The notes under the pieces are model-generated. The model had not been told where the DNA came from and did no database searches. It saw only the letters and a program-made list of their open reading frames with translations. DNA of 64,000 nucleotides. Origin: Sulfurimonas sp. (lineage in GTDB: Bacteria > Campylobacterota > Campylobacteria > Campylobacterales > Sulfurimonadaceae). The stretch covers positions 56,948 through 120,947 of the forward strand of contig JALUWV010000115.1 in the NCBI GenBank assembly GCA_027019335.1, given 5' to 3'. Positions 28,025 to 35,939 of this stretch are shown one piece after another. The position numbers were made by a program, and so were the translations under genes. Within the stretch, counting starts at the first letter, position 1. Every line of letters begins with the position of its first letter.

Positions 28025-28310
28025 ATGAATACTCCTTTATAGCGATAATTAATGCAAAAGCAATAATACCTGCAAAAATAGCAGCGATAGTTTGTGAATG
28101 TGTGTCATGAGCATACACAAAGAGTGAGAAAAAAAGTCCTGTCATATCTGCGATGATGAACATGATAGCAAACATAAAAAATCCAAAGTTTGCTTTTTTA
28201 GGAGTAGAACTACTAGGAGGAAGCCCGCACTCAAAATGTTCGTTCTTAATCTTGTTTGGAGAGTAGGGTGCAAGTAAAATGCCAATGATGTATAAAGTAA
28301 CAACACTCAT
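28008..28310 (-). CDS. nuoA: Complex I-like subunit A (start probably upstream)
   Basis: The first gene of the operon, a three-helix membrane subunit with YSPNKIKNEHFECGLPP in the first loop. The listed start is the only canonical one (ATG 28310) and gives 100 residues with a first helix of only about 15. The frame is open further upstream and encodes IIETFIIYTLGIF, which would complete that helix. A perfect AAGGAG (28357-28352) precedes ATT (28349) and ATA (28346). I think initiation at one of these is more likely, giving 112-113 residues. Confidence 0.88.
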   Translation of the reverse strand: MSVVTLYIIGILLAPYSPNKIKNEHFECGLPPSSSTPKKANFGFFMFAIMFIIADMTGLFFSLFVYAHDTHSQTIAAIFAGIIAFALIIAIKEYSYAQNI

Positions 28311-28351
28311 AAAAATTCCAAGAGTATAAATGATAAAAGTTTCTATAATGG

Positions 28352-28382
28352 CTCCTTCTGTAAAGTATATATCACTATTTTA
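28352..28382 (-). promoter_or_regulatory. Candidate promoter and strong ribosome site of the nuo operon
   Basis: On the minus strand a TAAAAT -10 candidate (28382-28377) is followed about 20 nt later by AAGGAG (28357-28352). The ribosome site does not fit the ATG at 28310, which lies over 40 nt away, and argues for an upstream non-canonical nuoA start. No -35 was recognised. Confidence 0.4.
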
Positions 28383-28437
28383 CCTAATATTTGCCAAAAA
28401 AATCTACAAAATTTTGGTAATTTGTGCTATTATTGTT

Positions 28438-28457
28438 TATAATTTTTAGTATAAGGG
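28438..28457 (+). promoter_or_regulatory. Promoter -10 and ribosome site of the PAS chemoreceptor gene
   Basis: TATAAT (28438-28443) lies in a T-rich stretch, followed by AAGGG (28453-28457) six bases before the ATG at 28464. The leader would be short. The 153-nt spacer is shared with the divergent nuo operon. Confidence 0.5.
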
Positions 28458-28463
28458 TAGATT

Positions 28464-29669
28464 ATGGGATTTTTTTCAAAAAATGAACCAACATATAATT
28501 TTGGATTTTTAAATCAAGAGATAGCAACAATGTTAGCAGATGAGAAAGTGCTTATATTTGATAATGAAAAGCAAATACTTCAAAATGGTAATATAGAAGA
28601 AAAAGTAAAAACACTTTTTGCCATTAAGGATAGAGAGATTTTTTATTGGGAAGAGTTTAAACGTACTTATCCTGTAGGTATGTTTGCTGTTCTCCCTGAT
28701 AGAAAATTTGTAGAGTGGAATGAGGACTTCAAAAAACTCATCAAATGGAATGATAATGAGTTAGAAAATGTCAGTGGGGCGGGAAAAGTTCTTTGGCCAA
28801 GTAAACCTGCAGAGTGTCAAGTTTGTAAAATCGTTAAACAGTTTGATATGACAGAGAAAAAAGCAGGGTATGGAAATGCAAATGTTGAAGATAAAAATGG
28901 AAAAATTATTCCAGTTTTTGTTTATGTTATTCCCGTTTTTATAAAGGGAACACTCGATAGAACTTTTGTTATCATACGCGATAGACGTCCAGAACTCCAA
29001 ACGCGCAAAGAATTTTTACTCGAAGAGACAGCCCCTATTATAGAGCGACTTACAAGGTTACGAGATAGAGATATTTCAGACCTTATGCAACTTGATAATG
29101 ATTCAGAACTCAAAACACTTGAAGAGCCTATAAACTCTATCATTACAACCCTACAAGAGATTATAGGGCAAACAGAACAATCAGCAAGTGATGTTGATGA
29201 GGACTCGGTAAAAGCAAAAGAAGTTGTGAGAAACTCCGTAGAGTGGGCAAGTGGAGAATTTCAAGCGGCTCAAGGAGAACTTGTAGAAAAAGCAAAATCA
29301 CTTGAAGCATCAACAAACGAGATAGAAAATATGGTTGGACTCATAAAAGATATAGCAGACCAAACAAATCTACTTGCACTCAATGCTGCGATTGAAGCAG
29401 CACGAGCGGGAGAACATGGTCGTGGATTTGCTGTTGTTGCGGATGAAGTAAGAAAACTTGCCGAGAGAAGCCAGCATGCCACTTCTGAAATCACAGCAAC
29501 GATTTCTGTCATAAAAGATGCTACATTTACAATGGTTTCAGATATAGACCGTTCAAATCAAGATAGTGAAAAACTTGTAAATGACCTTTCTCAAATAGAT
29601 GAAAATGTCAATTCTATAGAAGAACATGTTGCAGTACTGAAAAAAGCCATAAAAGGGTTTAAACTTTAA
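28464..29669 (+). CDS. Soluble PAS-containing methyl-accepting chemotaxis protein
   Basis: A 401-residue cytoplasmic chemoreceptor without transmembrane segments. A PAS-like domain (about 60-175) includes a Cys pair in AECQVCKIV. The signalling hairpin follows (about 225-401), with the near-invariant tip [40 protein letters not shown]. The signalling domain is short, because the protein ends soon after the tip's return helix, so a soluble array or a CheA/CheW pair is implied. The PAS Cys pair could bind haem, an Fe-S cluster or metal, or be redox active; the sequence does not decide. It has its own promoter opposite the nuo operon, which suggests energy or redox taxis. Confidence 0.9.
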   Translation: MGFFSKNEPTYNFGFLNQEIATMLADEKVLIFDNEKQILQNGNIEEKVKTLFAIKDREIFYWEEFKRTYPVGMFAVLPDRKFVEWNEDFKKLIKWNDNELENVSGAGKVLWPSKPAECQVCKIVKQFDMTEKKAGYGNANVEDKNGKIIPVFVYVIPVFIKGTLDRTFVIIRDRRPELQTRKEFLLEETAPIIERLTRLRDRDISDLMQLDNDSELKTLEEPINSIITTLQEIIGQTEQSASDVDEDSVKAKEVVRNSVEWASGEFQAAQGELVEKAKSLEASTNEIENMVGLIKDIADQTNLLALNAAIEAARAGEHGRGFAVVADEVRKLAERSQHATSEITATISVIKDATFTMVSDIDRSNQDSEKLVNDLSQIDENVNSIEEHVAVLKKAIKGFKL

Positions 29670-29715
29670 GTGATTGTTATGTAAATAATCTCAACTTATT
29701 TTAATTATAAAGTAA

Positions 29716-29741
29716 TATAATTTTTTATCGCAAATAAGGAG
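29716..29741 (+). promoter_or_regulatory. Promoter -10 and ribosome site of the NifU-like gene
   Basis: TATAAT (29716-29721) and AAGGAG (29736-29741), seven bases before the ATG at 29749, lie in a 79-nt AT-rich spacer after the chemoreceptor gene. No hairpin terminator was seen in the spacer. Confidence 0.5.
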
Positions 29742-29748
29742 CCATATT

Positions 29749-30108
29749 ATGCATTTTTTAGATGAAGATATTTATGATGCAGTAAAAAATTATATTCCAA
29801 AAGTAAGTGAATATGTAAACTCACATGGTGGAGATATTATTCTTCTTGGTGCTAAAGATGGTACCATCTATATAGAACTTACTGGAGCATGTGGTGGATG
29901 TTCTATGAGTCTTATGACTACTAAAATGGTTGTGCAAAAAAAGCTACGAGAACTGATACATCCTGAACTTGTTGTTACAAATGTTGATGGAACTCCTGAG
30001 AATGAGATGCCACACGATGCCTATACGGGTAAACCTGAAAAACCTGAAGAAATATATGAAGAAAAAAATACAATGTTTGACAATATCAAGCATCTTATAG
30101 GATTGTAA
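29749..30108 (+). CDS. NifU-like (Nfu-type) Fe-S cluster scaffold/carrier
   Basis: A 119-residue protein whose first 75 residues are a NifU C-terminal domain: VSEYVNSHGGDIILLG then the cluster-binding CGGC in LTGACGGCSMSLMTTK. It should carry a [4Fe-4S] cluster between subunits and deliver it to client enzymes. The charged tail (about 85-119) is not part of the family. One base separates it from the flavin reductase gene, so the two form a small operon. Confidence 0.9.
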   Translation: MHFLDEDIYDAVKNYIPKVSEYVNSHGGDIILLGAKDGTIYIELTGACGGCSMSLMTTKMVVQKKLRELIHPELVVTNVDGTPENEMPHDAYTGKPEKPEEIYEEKNTMFDNIKHLIGL

Positions 30109-30109
30109 A

Positions 30110-30715
30110 ATGGTTATAGATTATGCAGATAAAGAACTTACACAAAGATATCAACTTATGGCTCAGACCATTATCCCGAGACCAATTGCATGGATTATCA
30201 CTCAAAATGAGCAGGGTCTTCTTAATGTGGCACCTTTTAGCTATTTTATGGGGCTTAGTTCTGAGCCTGCGACTATGATAGTAAGTATAGGACACAAAAG
30301 TGATGGGAGTGAAAAAGATACTTTACGAAACATCAGACAAAATGGCAAATGTACTATCTGTATGGTGGATGAAGCACACCTAGAAACAATGCATTTTAGC
30401 TCAAAAGAGTTGCATGAGACTGAGAGTGAAGCTACTACATTTAACATAAAAACCAAAGAAGTTGTAGCAGGGTTTCCTCCTATGGTAGAAGGAGTACCGA
30501 GTGCATTTTTTTGTGAATTTTATCAAGAGATTACACTCAAAGGCTCAAAAACCATTCCTTTAGTTGTTGAGATAAAAGAGCAGTTTATAGATGAGGCTAT
30601 TTTAGCTGATAAAGAGAAAATGATACTCGATTATGAACCAGTAGCACGTGTAGGAAAAAGCTATGCTCTGCTTGGGAAAAAAATCACTCCTCCACCTATA
30701 AAAGTACACCCATAA
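30110..30715 (+). CDS. Flavin reductase family (FMN-binding split barrel) protein
   Basis: A 201-residue protein of the flavin reductase-like/DIM6-NTAB group. Signature features are QTIIPRPIAWIITQNEQG, NVAPFSYFMGLSSEPATMIVSIG and KDTLRNIRQNG near residue 65, which bind FMN. Family members pass electrons from NAD(P)H to FMN or to partner oxygenases, or serve as stand-alone flavoproteins; the substrate is not evident. Its location after an Fe-S carrier suggests redox housekeeping. Confidence 0.85.
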   Translation: MVIDYADKELTQRYQLMAQTIIPRPIAWIITQNEQGLLNVAPFSYFMGLSSEPATMIVSIGHKSDGSEKDTLRNIRQNGKCTICMVDEAHLETMHFSSKELHETESEATTFNIKTKEVVAGFPPMVEGVPSAFFCEFYQEITLKGSKTIPLVVEIKEQFIDEAILADKEKMILDYEPVARVGKSYALLGKKITPPPIKVHP

Positions 30716-30729
30716 TTCTAGGCTATTTG

Positions 30730-31011
30730 CTAATCAGCATTTATCCGTATTGCTTTCGTATGTAAAAGAGCATCTGCTATCTTTTGTCTAGCAGACTCTA
30801 TAAGGCGAGAAAAAGTGGTGCGGGAGATGCCCATTTTATCTGCACACTCCTGCTGGTAGAGTCCCTCATAATCTGCTAAACGCAGTGCCTCCATTTCATC
30901 TTCACCCAGTGTAACTCTTTCAAGTTCATTGCGTTTTATACCACATGGTTTAAAGCAAATATGACTATGGTCAGCATTTATTTGCCTCTGTATAGGTCTT
31001 CTCCCTCTCAT
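30730..31011 (-). CDS. DUF134 (UPF0251) DNA-binding protein
   Basis: A 93-residue protein of the DUF134 family: N-terminal RGRRP, a Cys in FKPCG, then a sigma-70 region 4-like helix-turn-helix (DEMEALRLADYEGLYQQECADKMGISRTTFSRLIESAR). It probably binds DNA. It lies 2 nt downstream of a dihaem cytochrome gene, so it may regulate that haem/MFS operon. The target is unknown. Confidence 0.88.
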   Translation of the reverse strand: MRGRRPIQRQINADHSHICFKPCGIKRNELERVTLGEDEMEALRLADYEGLYQQECADKMGISRTTFSRLIESARQKIADALLHTKAIRINAD

Positions 31012-31013
31012 TA

Positions 31014-31724
31014 TTATTTTTCATACTTTAAAGAGTGTATCCACTCTGCTATTGTTTTTATATCTCCATCATTTAGCTTTTTAAATGCAGGCATAATCGC
31101 ACCTTTTGAACTAGCATATTTTTGTTTACTTCCATTTTGAATGCTATGTACCAATACTTCTAAAGTATTTCCTTCTCTCATAGCAACATTTTTAAATGCA
31201 GGTCCAACGATATGTTTATCTACTTTATGACAAGAGAGACAGTTGTTTTGAAGGGCTAGTCGTTCTCCTTTTGGCATGGCATTGAGTCTATTTTCAATTC
31301 TTTGTGCTTCATCGAGGTTTTTTTGTGTAAAATGTTTAAACATATACTCTGCTATAGCTTGGAGTTCATCTTGTGTAACCTTGCCTTTTTGTGAGGGCAT
31401 AAGTCCATAAGATTTTAAACTTTCTTTATCGCAAAATGACTTGCTGACATTTGGAGCAACAACATAATCTTTGACAAAAGCTATTGCCTTTGGAACTCTT
31501 TGGCTTTCATCTCCTGTTTTGATAAAACTTCTTACATGAAATGCAACTGCCATCATTGGGGGTGCCTTTTCATCCTCAAAAGTCTTTGGAGGTAAGTCAA
31601 GATTATGACATTTGCTACATTTTTGCTCTAAAAGCTTTTTACCATCTAAATGAACTGTTTTTTTAGTTTCAAAACAACCGCTCAAAAAGATTAATGACAG
31701 TGTTAATACCCATATTGTTTTCAT
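31014..31724 (-). CDS. Dihaem c-type cytochrome lipoprotein
   Basis: A 236-residue exported protein. The N-terminus is a lipoprotein signal with the lipobox LSGC (Cys about residue 17). Two haem-binding motifs occur: CSKCH near 36 and CLSCH near 162. Met residues in the MPSQKG and IMPAFKKL segments are possible axial ligands. The second half looks like a class I cytochrome c domain. The start overlaps the MFS transporter's stop by four bases. Likely a periplasmic electron carrier anchored in a membrane. Confidence 0.88.
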   Translation of the reverse strand: MKTIWVLTLSLIFLSGCFETKKTVHLDGKKLLEQKCSKCHNLDLPPKTFEDEKAPPMMAVAFHVRSFIKTGDESQRVPKAIAFVKDYVVAPNVSKSFCDKESLKSYGLMPSQKGKVTQDELQAIAEYMFKHFTQKNLDEAQRIENRLNAMPKGERLALQNNCLSCHKVDKHIVGPAFKNVAMREGNTLEVLVHSIQNGSKQKYASSKGAIMPAFKKLNDGDIKTIAEWIHSLKYEK

Positions 31725-32983
31725 TGTATTCCTTTCATTTCTATTTTTTTCAATCCTAAACTTATAATCAATCCAGCAAGTAACAACACGATAGTGAGCA
31801 AATATATAAATGTATAACTCTCAAAATTTTTCAGTAAAAGACCACCAAGAACAGGAAAAAAGAGTCCAAAGGAGCTGAGATTTGTTTGTACTGCTGTATA
31901 GATTGGGCGTTTTTCTTCTGGTGCTATTTCTATGATGAGATTCATTCCGCTGTTGCCAAAACCATCAAGTGCTACACCATACAGAAAAAATACAAGGGCA
32001 TAGATAGCGCTACTGTTTGCAAAGAGAGCCACTCCAAATGCAGCTATCATAAAAACAAAACTCAAAGAGAGCATTTTCTCATAGTCACTTATTTTTCTCC
32101 ATAGTAAGGAACTCCCTGCTATACTTCCTAACATCTGCATCATGATAAATCCACCTAAAACCCAACCAGTAAGAGTGACAGAATTTTTTGCTTCTAGTAT
32201 CACAAAAGGGATAGAGAGATAACAAGCAAAGCTTAAAAAGATAGCTAAAGTTTGCTGTTGCAAACGCTTGTCACTTTGCAGTATGCCAAAGGCATTTTTT
32301 ACAAAAAGGGCAAAATTTTTCTCTTTTTCTTGTACGTTTTCTTTAAAAGGTTCATCATCAATAGAAACAAAAATAAAAAACCCAATAGCCATAATAAAAC
32401 TACTGACTATGAAAAGATATGCATAATTAAGTGGTGCTTCAAAATTACTCAAAACATACCCAGCAACACCACCACTCACGATAGAGGCAAAAGAACCTGC
32501 TACCTGACGGTTTGCCATGGTCTTTCCTCGATATGTTTTAGAAAAAAGTTTTGCTTGGAGTTCTTTAAAATAAATAGCACCAAACCCAGCCGAGAGAGAA
32601 AAACCGAAAAGTCCTAAACCTATAAGTAAAAGAGTCAAGGTCTTGTTTGTATCTCCAATAAAATAGATACTTAAACCAATACTAAACCAAGAGAGCCAAC
32701 GGAAGAAAAAAACCTTCTTTAGATAAGGGAGAACTTTTTTGTAACTTTGTGCATGAAACGCAGCATAAAGTTGTGTGAGTATAGCCCCTCCACGAAGTAA
32801 AGAGACAAAAACCCCTACAACTAAAGCACTGTTACTAAAATGCTCGATTATAAGGGGTAGCACAGTAGAAGGCTCTGCTATAGTGATGGCTAAAGAGAGA
32901 AAAAAAGCATGGGCTACATTTTTATAGTTATTTGTTGGATTGTTTTGTTTTGGAACAATCTTATTTGAGTATTGTGACAACAA
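31721..32983 (-). CDS. MFS transporter
   Basis: About 12 membrane helices of the major facilitator superfamily; the fingerprint FSKTYRGKTMANRQVAGSFA follows helix 5 or so. The substrate is not deducible. The ORF-track ATG at 33028 overlaps the upstream haem protein by 68 nt and has no ribosome site. The TTG at 32983 has GAGG five bases upstream and gives 420 residues, so I use it with modest confidence. It lies between two haem-c proteins, an unusual context for an MFS permease. Confidence 0.82.
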   Translation of the reverse strand: MLSQYSNKIVPKQNNPTNNYKNVAHAFFLSLAITIAEPSTVLPLIIEHFSNSALVVGVFVSLLRGGAILTQLYAAFHAQSYKKVLPYLKKVFFFRWLSWFSIGLSIYFIGDTNKTLTLLLIGLGLFGFSLSAGFGAIYFKELQAKLFSKTYRGKTMANRQVAGSFASIVSGGVAGYVLSNFEAPLNYAYLFIVSSFIMAIGFFIFVSIDDEPFKENVQEKEKNFALFVKNAFGILQSDKRLQQQTLAIFLSFACYLSIPFVILEAKNSVTLTGWVLGGFIMMQMLGSIAGSSLLWRKISDYEKMLSLSFVFMIAAFGVALFANSSAIYALVFFLYGVALDGFGNSGMNLIIEIAPEEKRPIYTAVQTNLSSFGLFFPVLGGLLLKNFESYTFIYLLTIVLLLAGLIISLGLKKIEMKGIQ

Positions 32984-33524
32984 AGGCACCTCTAAAGTCA
33001 CCTTTTTTATAGCCAATCGCTTTGTCATGCGGATATTTTGCTTGGATGAGTTTATAAGCTTCTGGATTTCTTACTGTCGCATCACCATGACAAGTTAAGC
33101 AAACACCTTTGTTCATAAAAATTGGCTTATATACTTTGTAAGAGTTTTTCGCTAGCTTTTTCACTATCATTTTAGGAACAGTTTTATGTGCATTGACATT
33201 AGTTTGGATTGCTTTTAACACTTGAGCCTCATCGGCTGTTGGTTTATTGGCAGGATTTCTGTACTTGAGTGAAATTCTTTTGACACTCACACCTTTTGGA
33301 TAGTTACTATTTACTTTTTTAGCAATTTCAGATGCCTCTTGGAGACAAAATCCTGCGGCTTGCACTGGCCCACCTGCTTTCATATTTTGTTTCATATGAG
33401 ACTTCAAAGTTCCACCCATTTTCATAATGGCAGATTTCGCCTCTTGTTTAATCTCTTTGTTTGTTGTAGCATTTAAAAGTGATGCACTCGTCAGTAGCAT
33501 AATCGGTAATACGACTCTTTTCAT
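32961..33524 (-). CDS. DUF3365 (Tll0287-like) haem-c protein
   Basis: A 187-residue periplasmic protein with a cleavable signal peptide (about 1-19, ending LLNA) and one haem motif, CLTCHGDA, near residue 143. A PAS-like fold around the haem is typical of the DUF3365/Tll0287 family, often a redox or gas sensor. The segment AAGFCLQEA near residue 57 holds the other conserved Cys. It heads the operon with the MFS transporter, the dihaem cytochrome and DUF134. Confidence 0.88.
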   Translation of the reverse strand: MKRVVLPIMLLTSASLLNATTNKEIKQEAKSAIMKMGGTLKSHMKQNMKAGGPVQAAGFCLQEASEIAKKVNSNYPKGVSVKRISLKYRNPANKPTADEAQVLKAIQTNVNAHKTVPKMIVKKLAKNSYKVYKPIFMNKGVCLTCHGDATVRNPEAYKLIQAKYPHDKAIGYKKGDFRGAFVVTILK

Positions 33525-33584
33525 TTTTTTATCCTTCTCTTTTTTTGTAAAATTATATCGGACATATGTTCATAAGTCAATATT

Positions 33585-33603
33585 TACACTAAAAGTGTAT
33601 AAT
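33585..33603 (+). promoter_or_regulatory. Inverted repeat overlapping the -10 of eptA
   Basis: A perfect inverted repeat TACACT-AAA-AGTGTA (33585-33599) overlaps a TATAAT box (33598-33603) 31 nt before the TTG start of the phosphoethanolamine transferase gene. A repressor operator at this position would regulate eptA and possibly the divergent haem-protein operon. The half-site is short, so chance is possible. Confidence 0.35.
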
Positions 33604-33633
33604 TGTCAAAAATCATAAAGAAGAAAACTCATT

Positions 33634-35226
33634 TTGAAAACGATAACACAAACAAAACTCATTATATATCTCAGTATATTTTTTACACTTTTTTACAACT
33701 ATAGCTTTTTTGAAAACCTTATAAAAGTTTATACATTAAACAATAACCTTGGTTTTGTCATCTCTACTGCCTTTGTAATGACTTTTTTTCTTACATTTTT
33801 ATTAGGCTTAGTAAGCTTTAAGTATACAATTAAGCCTATCTCTATCATTCTCTTGCTTGTCTCTTCTATGACAAGTTATTTTATGAATACTTATCATGTC
33901 ATCATAGATGCAACAATGATACGCAACATGATGCAAACAAACATTCATGAATCTATGGATTTGTTAAGTGTAGAACAAGTGGTGTACTTTATCTTTTTTG
34001 GGTTAGTTCCATCTTACTACATTTATAAAGTAAAGATTGAGGAACGAGGTTTTAAGAAAGAGTTTTTTTCAAGAATCAAACTTTTACTCCTTTCTTTAGG
34101 GATTATTGCTGTAGCTATCTTTTCTTTTTCTAAGTACTACACTTCTTTTGTGCGTGAGCATAAGCCCCTACGTTTTACAATTAACCCAACCTATTGGATG
34201 TATTCTACGGGGAAATATATCAATCTTACTTTCAATTCAGCCCCGTTAGTTGTCAAGCCTATAGGACTCGATGCAAAAATAGTCGATACAAGTGGGCGTA
34301 AAAAAATCGTCATTATGGTTGTAGGTGAAGCAAGTCGTGCAGACCATTTTAGTCTCAATGGCTATGAGAGAGATACAAATCCTCTTTTAGAACAAGAAGA
34401 TATTATCAACCTACCAAATGTTTCCTCTTGTGGTACTTCTACCGCTGTTTCTGTCCCTTGTATGTTCTCCAAATACGACAGAAGTAGTTATAGTTACAAG
34501 AAAGGAATCAGTACTGAAAATGTTGTAGACGTGTTAAAACATACAAAAAAGATAGCAATTTTATGGAGAGATAATAACTCTGACTCTAAGGGAGTGGCGC
34601 TTCGTGTACCTTATCAAGATTATAAAATGGCAAAAAATAATCCTGACTGTCAAGAGGGTGAATGTCGTGATATAGGAATGCTTGTGGGCTTAGATAAATT
34701 TATAGCAAAAAATAAAGATAAAGATATTTTTATCGTCTTACATCAAATGGGGAATCATGGACCCGCGTACTATAAACGTTACACAAAAGAGTTTGAAAAA
34801 TTCAAACCTGTATGTAAAACGAATCAGCTTGAACAATGTTCTCAAGAGGAAATTGCCAATGCATACGATAATGCTATTTTACAAACAGATACATTTTTAA
34901 CCAAAACAATTCATTTTCTTAAAGGCTATGAAAACAAGTATGATACCGCGATGATTTATATGAGTGACCATGGTGAAAGTTTAGGTGAAGAGGGTGTCTA
35001 TCTTCATGGATTACCTTACTTTATGGCACCTAGCGCGCAAACACATATCGGTGCATTGATGTGGTTTGGTAAGGGAATGAAAAAAGAGGTAAATGCAGTA
35101 GCATTCCAAAAAAGAGCCGATAAAAAGTATACGCAAGATGCACTTTTCTCTACCTTATTAGGGCTTTTTGATGTACAAACAAAAGTGTACAATAAAAAAA
35201 TGGATATGTTACATAATGAGCATTAA
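33634..35226 (+). CDS. eptA: Phosphoethanolamine transferase (EptA-like, lipid A modification)
   Basis: A 530-residue inner-membrane enzyme with five N-terminal helices (about 8-170) and a periplasmic alkaline-phosphatase-fold domain (about 225-520). It has VVGEASRADHFSLNGY (metal-binding Glu), the Thr nucleophile region SCGTSTAVSVPCMFS and MSDHGESLGE near 445. It transfers phosphoethanolamine from phosphatidylethanolamine to lipid A, or in some Campylobacterota also to flagellar rod protein, changing cationic peptide resistance. The start is TTG with a weak ribosome site. It overlaps the PAP2 gene by 11 nt. Confidence 0.92.
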   Translation: MKTITQTKLIIYLSIFFTLFYNYSFFENLIKVYTLNNNLGFVISTAFVMTFFLTFLLGLVSFKYTIKPISIILLLVSSMTSYFMNTYHVIIDATMIRNMMQTNIHESMDLLSVEQVVYFIFFGLVPSYYIYKVKIEERGFKKEFFSRIKLLLLSLGIIAVAIFSFSKYYTSFVREHKPLRFTINPTYWMYSTGKYINLTFNSAPLVVKPIGLDAKIVDTSGRKKIVIMVVGEASRADHFSLNGYERDTNPLLEQEDIINLPNVSSCGTSTAVSVPCMFSKYDRSSYSYKKGISTENVVDVLKHTKKIAILWRDNNSDSKGVALRVPYQDYKMAKNNPDCQEGECRDIGMLVGLDKFIAKNKDKDIFIVLHQMGNHGPAYYKRYTKEFEKFKPVCKTNQLEQCSQEEIANAYDNAILQTDTFLTKTIHFLKGYENKYDTAMIYMSDHGESLGEEGVYLHGLPYFMAPSAQTHIGALMWFGKGMKKEVNAVAFQKRADKKYTQDALFSTLLGLFDVQTKVYNKKMDMLHNEH

Positions 35227-35896
35227 CAAACAAATTCTTGTAACTGCTTTTATATTACTTGCGAGTATTGTTTATTTTGGTATATATGATATAGACCTTG
35301 TTTTACAAGATTCTTTTTACAATTTTCAAACACACCATTGGATTTTAGCATGGTATGCAGAACCCTATAAGTTTATCTTTTATGATGGTGCAAAAAGATT
35401 TTTGATTTTGTTTGCTGTTACACTTTTAATCGGTTCTCTTCTTTTTAGAAAAAAAGCTTTTGTACAGGAGTATAAAAAAGGGATTATTATTATTTTGCTC
35501 TCTGCTATTTTTGTACCAAGTATTGTAGGTGTTCTAAAAAATCATACAAATATGCCATGCCCTAAAAATGAAATCCGTTATGGGGGTGTTTACCCTAGAA
35601 CAGCCGTATGGGAGAGCTATCCGAGTGATTTTAAAAAACCACATGTTAAGTGTTGGCCAGCAGGGCATGCAAGTGGTGGATTTGCACTTTTAAGTCTCTT
35701 TTTTCTTTTCAAAAGAAAGCGTAATCGTTTTATCGGTTTGGGAATTGGACTTTTTGCTGGCTGGAGTATGGGACTCTATAAAATGCTCATAGGTGATCAT
35801 TTTTTAAGTCATACCGTTTTAACCATGATTTTAGCATGGCTCATAATTTTACTTATCGTGAAAATTCTTTCAATCAGAGAAAATAATGAAGCATAA
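35216..35896 (+). CDS. PAP2-family membrane phosphatase
   Basis: A 226-residue membrane phosphatase with about six helices. The three PAP2 motifs are present: KNHTNMPCP near residue 106, WPAGHASGG near 148 and GDHFLSHTVLTM near 198. The ATG at 35216 lies within the last codons of eptA, whereas the ORF-track start (35168) is deeper in that gene. Next to eptA, a lipid A or isoprenoid phosphate is the likely substrate. As I recall, Helicobacter pairs the LpxE 1-phosphatase with EptA, but these motifs do not prove LpxE identity. Confidence 0.85.
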   Translation: MSINKQILVTAFILLASIVYFGIYDIDLVLQDSFYNFQTHHWILAWYAEPYKFIFYDGAKRFLILFAVTLLIGSLLFRKKAFVQEYKKGIIIILLSAIFVPSIVGVLKNHTNMPCPKNEIRYGGVYPRTAVWESYPSDFKKPHVKCWPAGHASGGFALLSLFFLFKRKRNRFIGLGIGLFAGWSMGLYKMLIGDHFLSHTVLTMILAWLIILLIVKILSIRENNEA

Positions 35897-35905
35897 TTGT
35901 GGTAT

Positions 35906-35932
35906 TATAATGTCGTTATTAATATACTAAGG
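35906..35932 (+). promoter_or_regulatory. Promoter -10 and ribosome site of motA
   Basis: TATAAT (35906-35911) and AAGG (35929-35932), seven bases before the motA ATG at 35940, lie in the 43-nt spacer after the PAP2 gene. No sigma-28 or sigma-54 motif was recognised, so motAB here may be transcribed by the housekeeping factor. Confidence 0.45.
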
Positions 35933-35939
35933 TGTTTAA

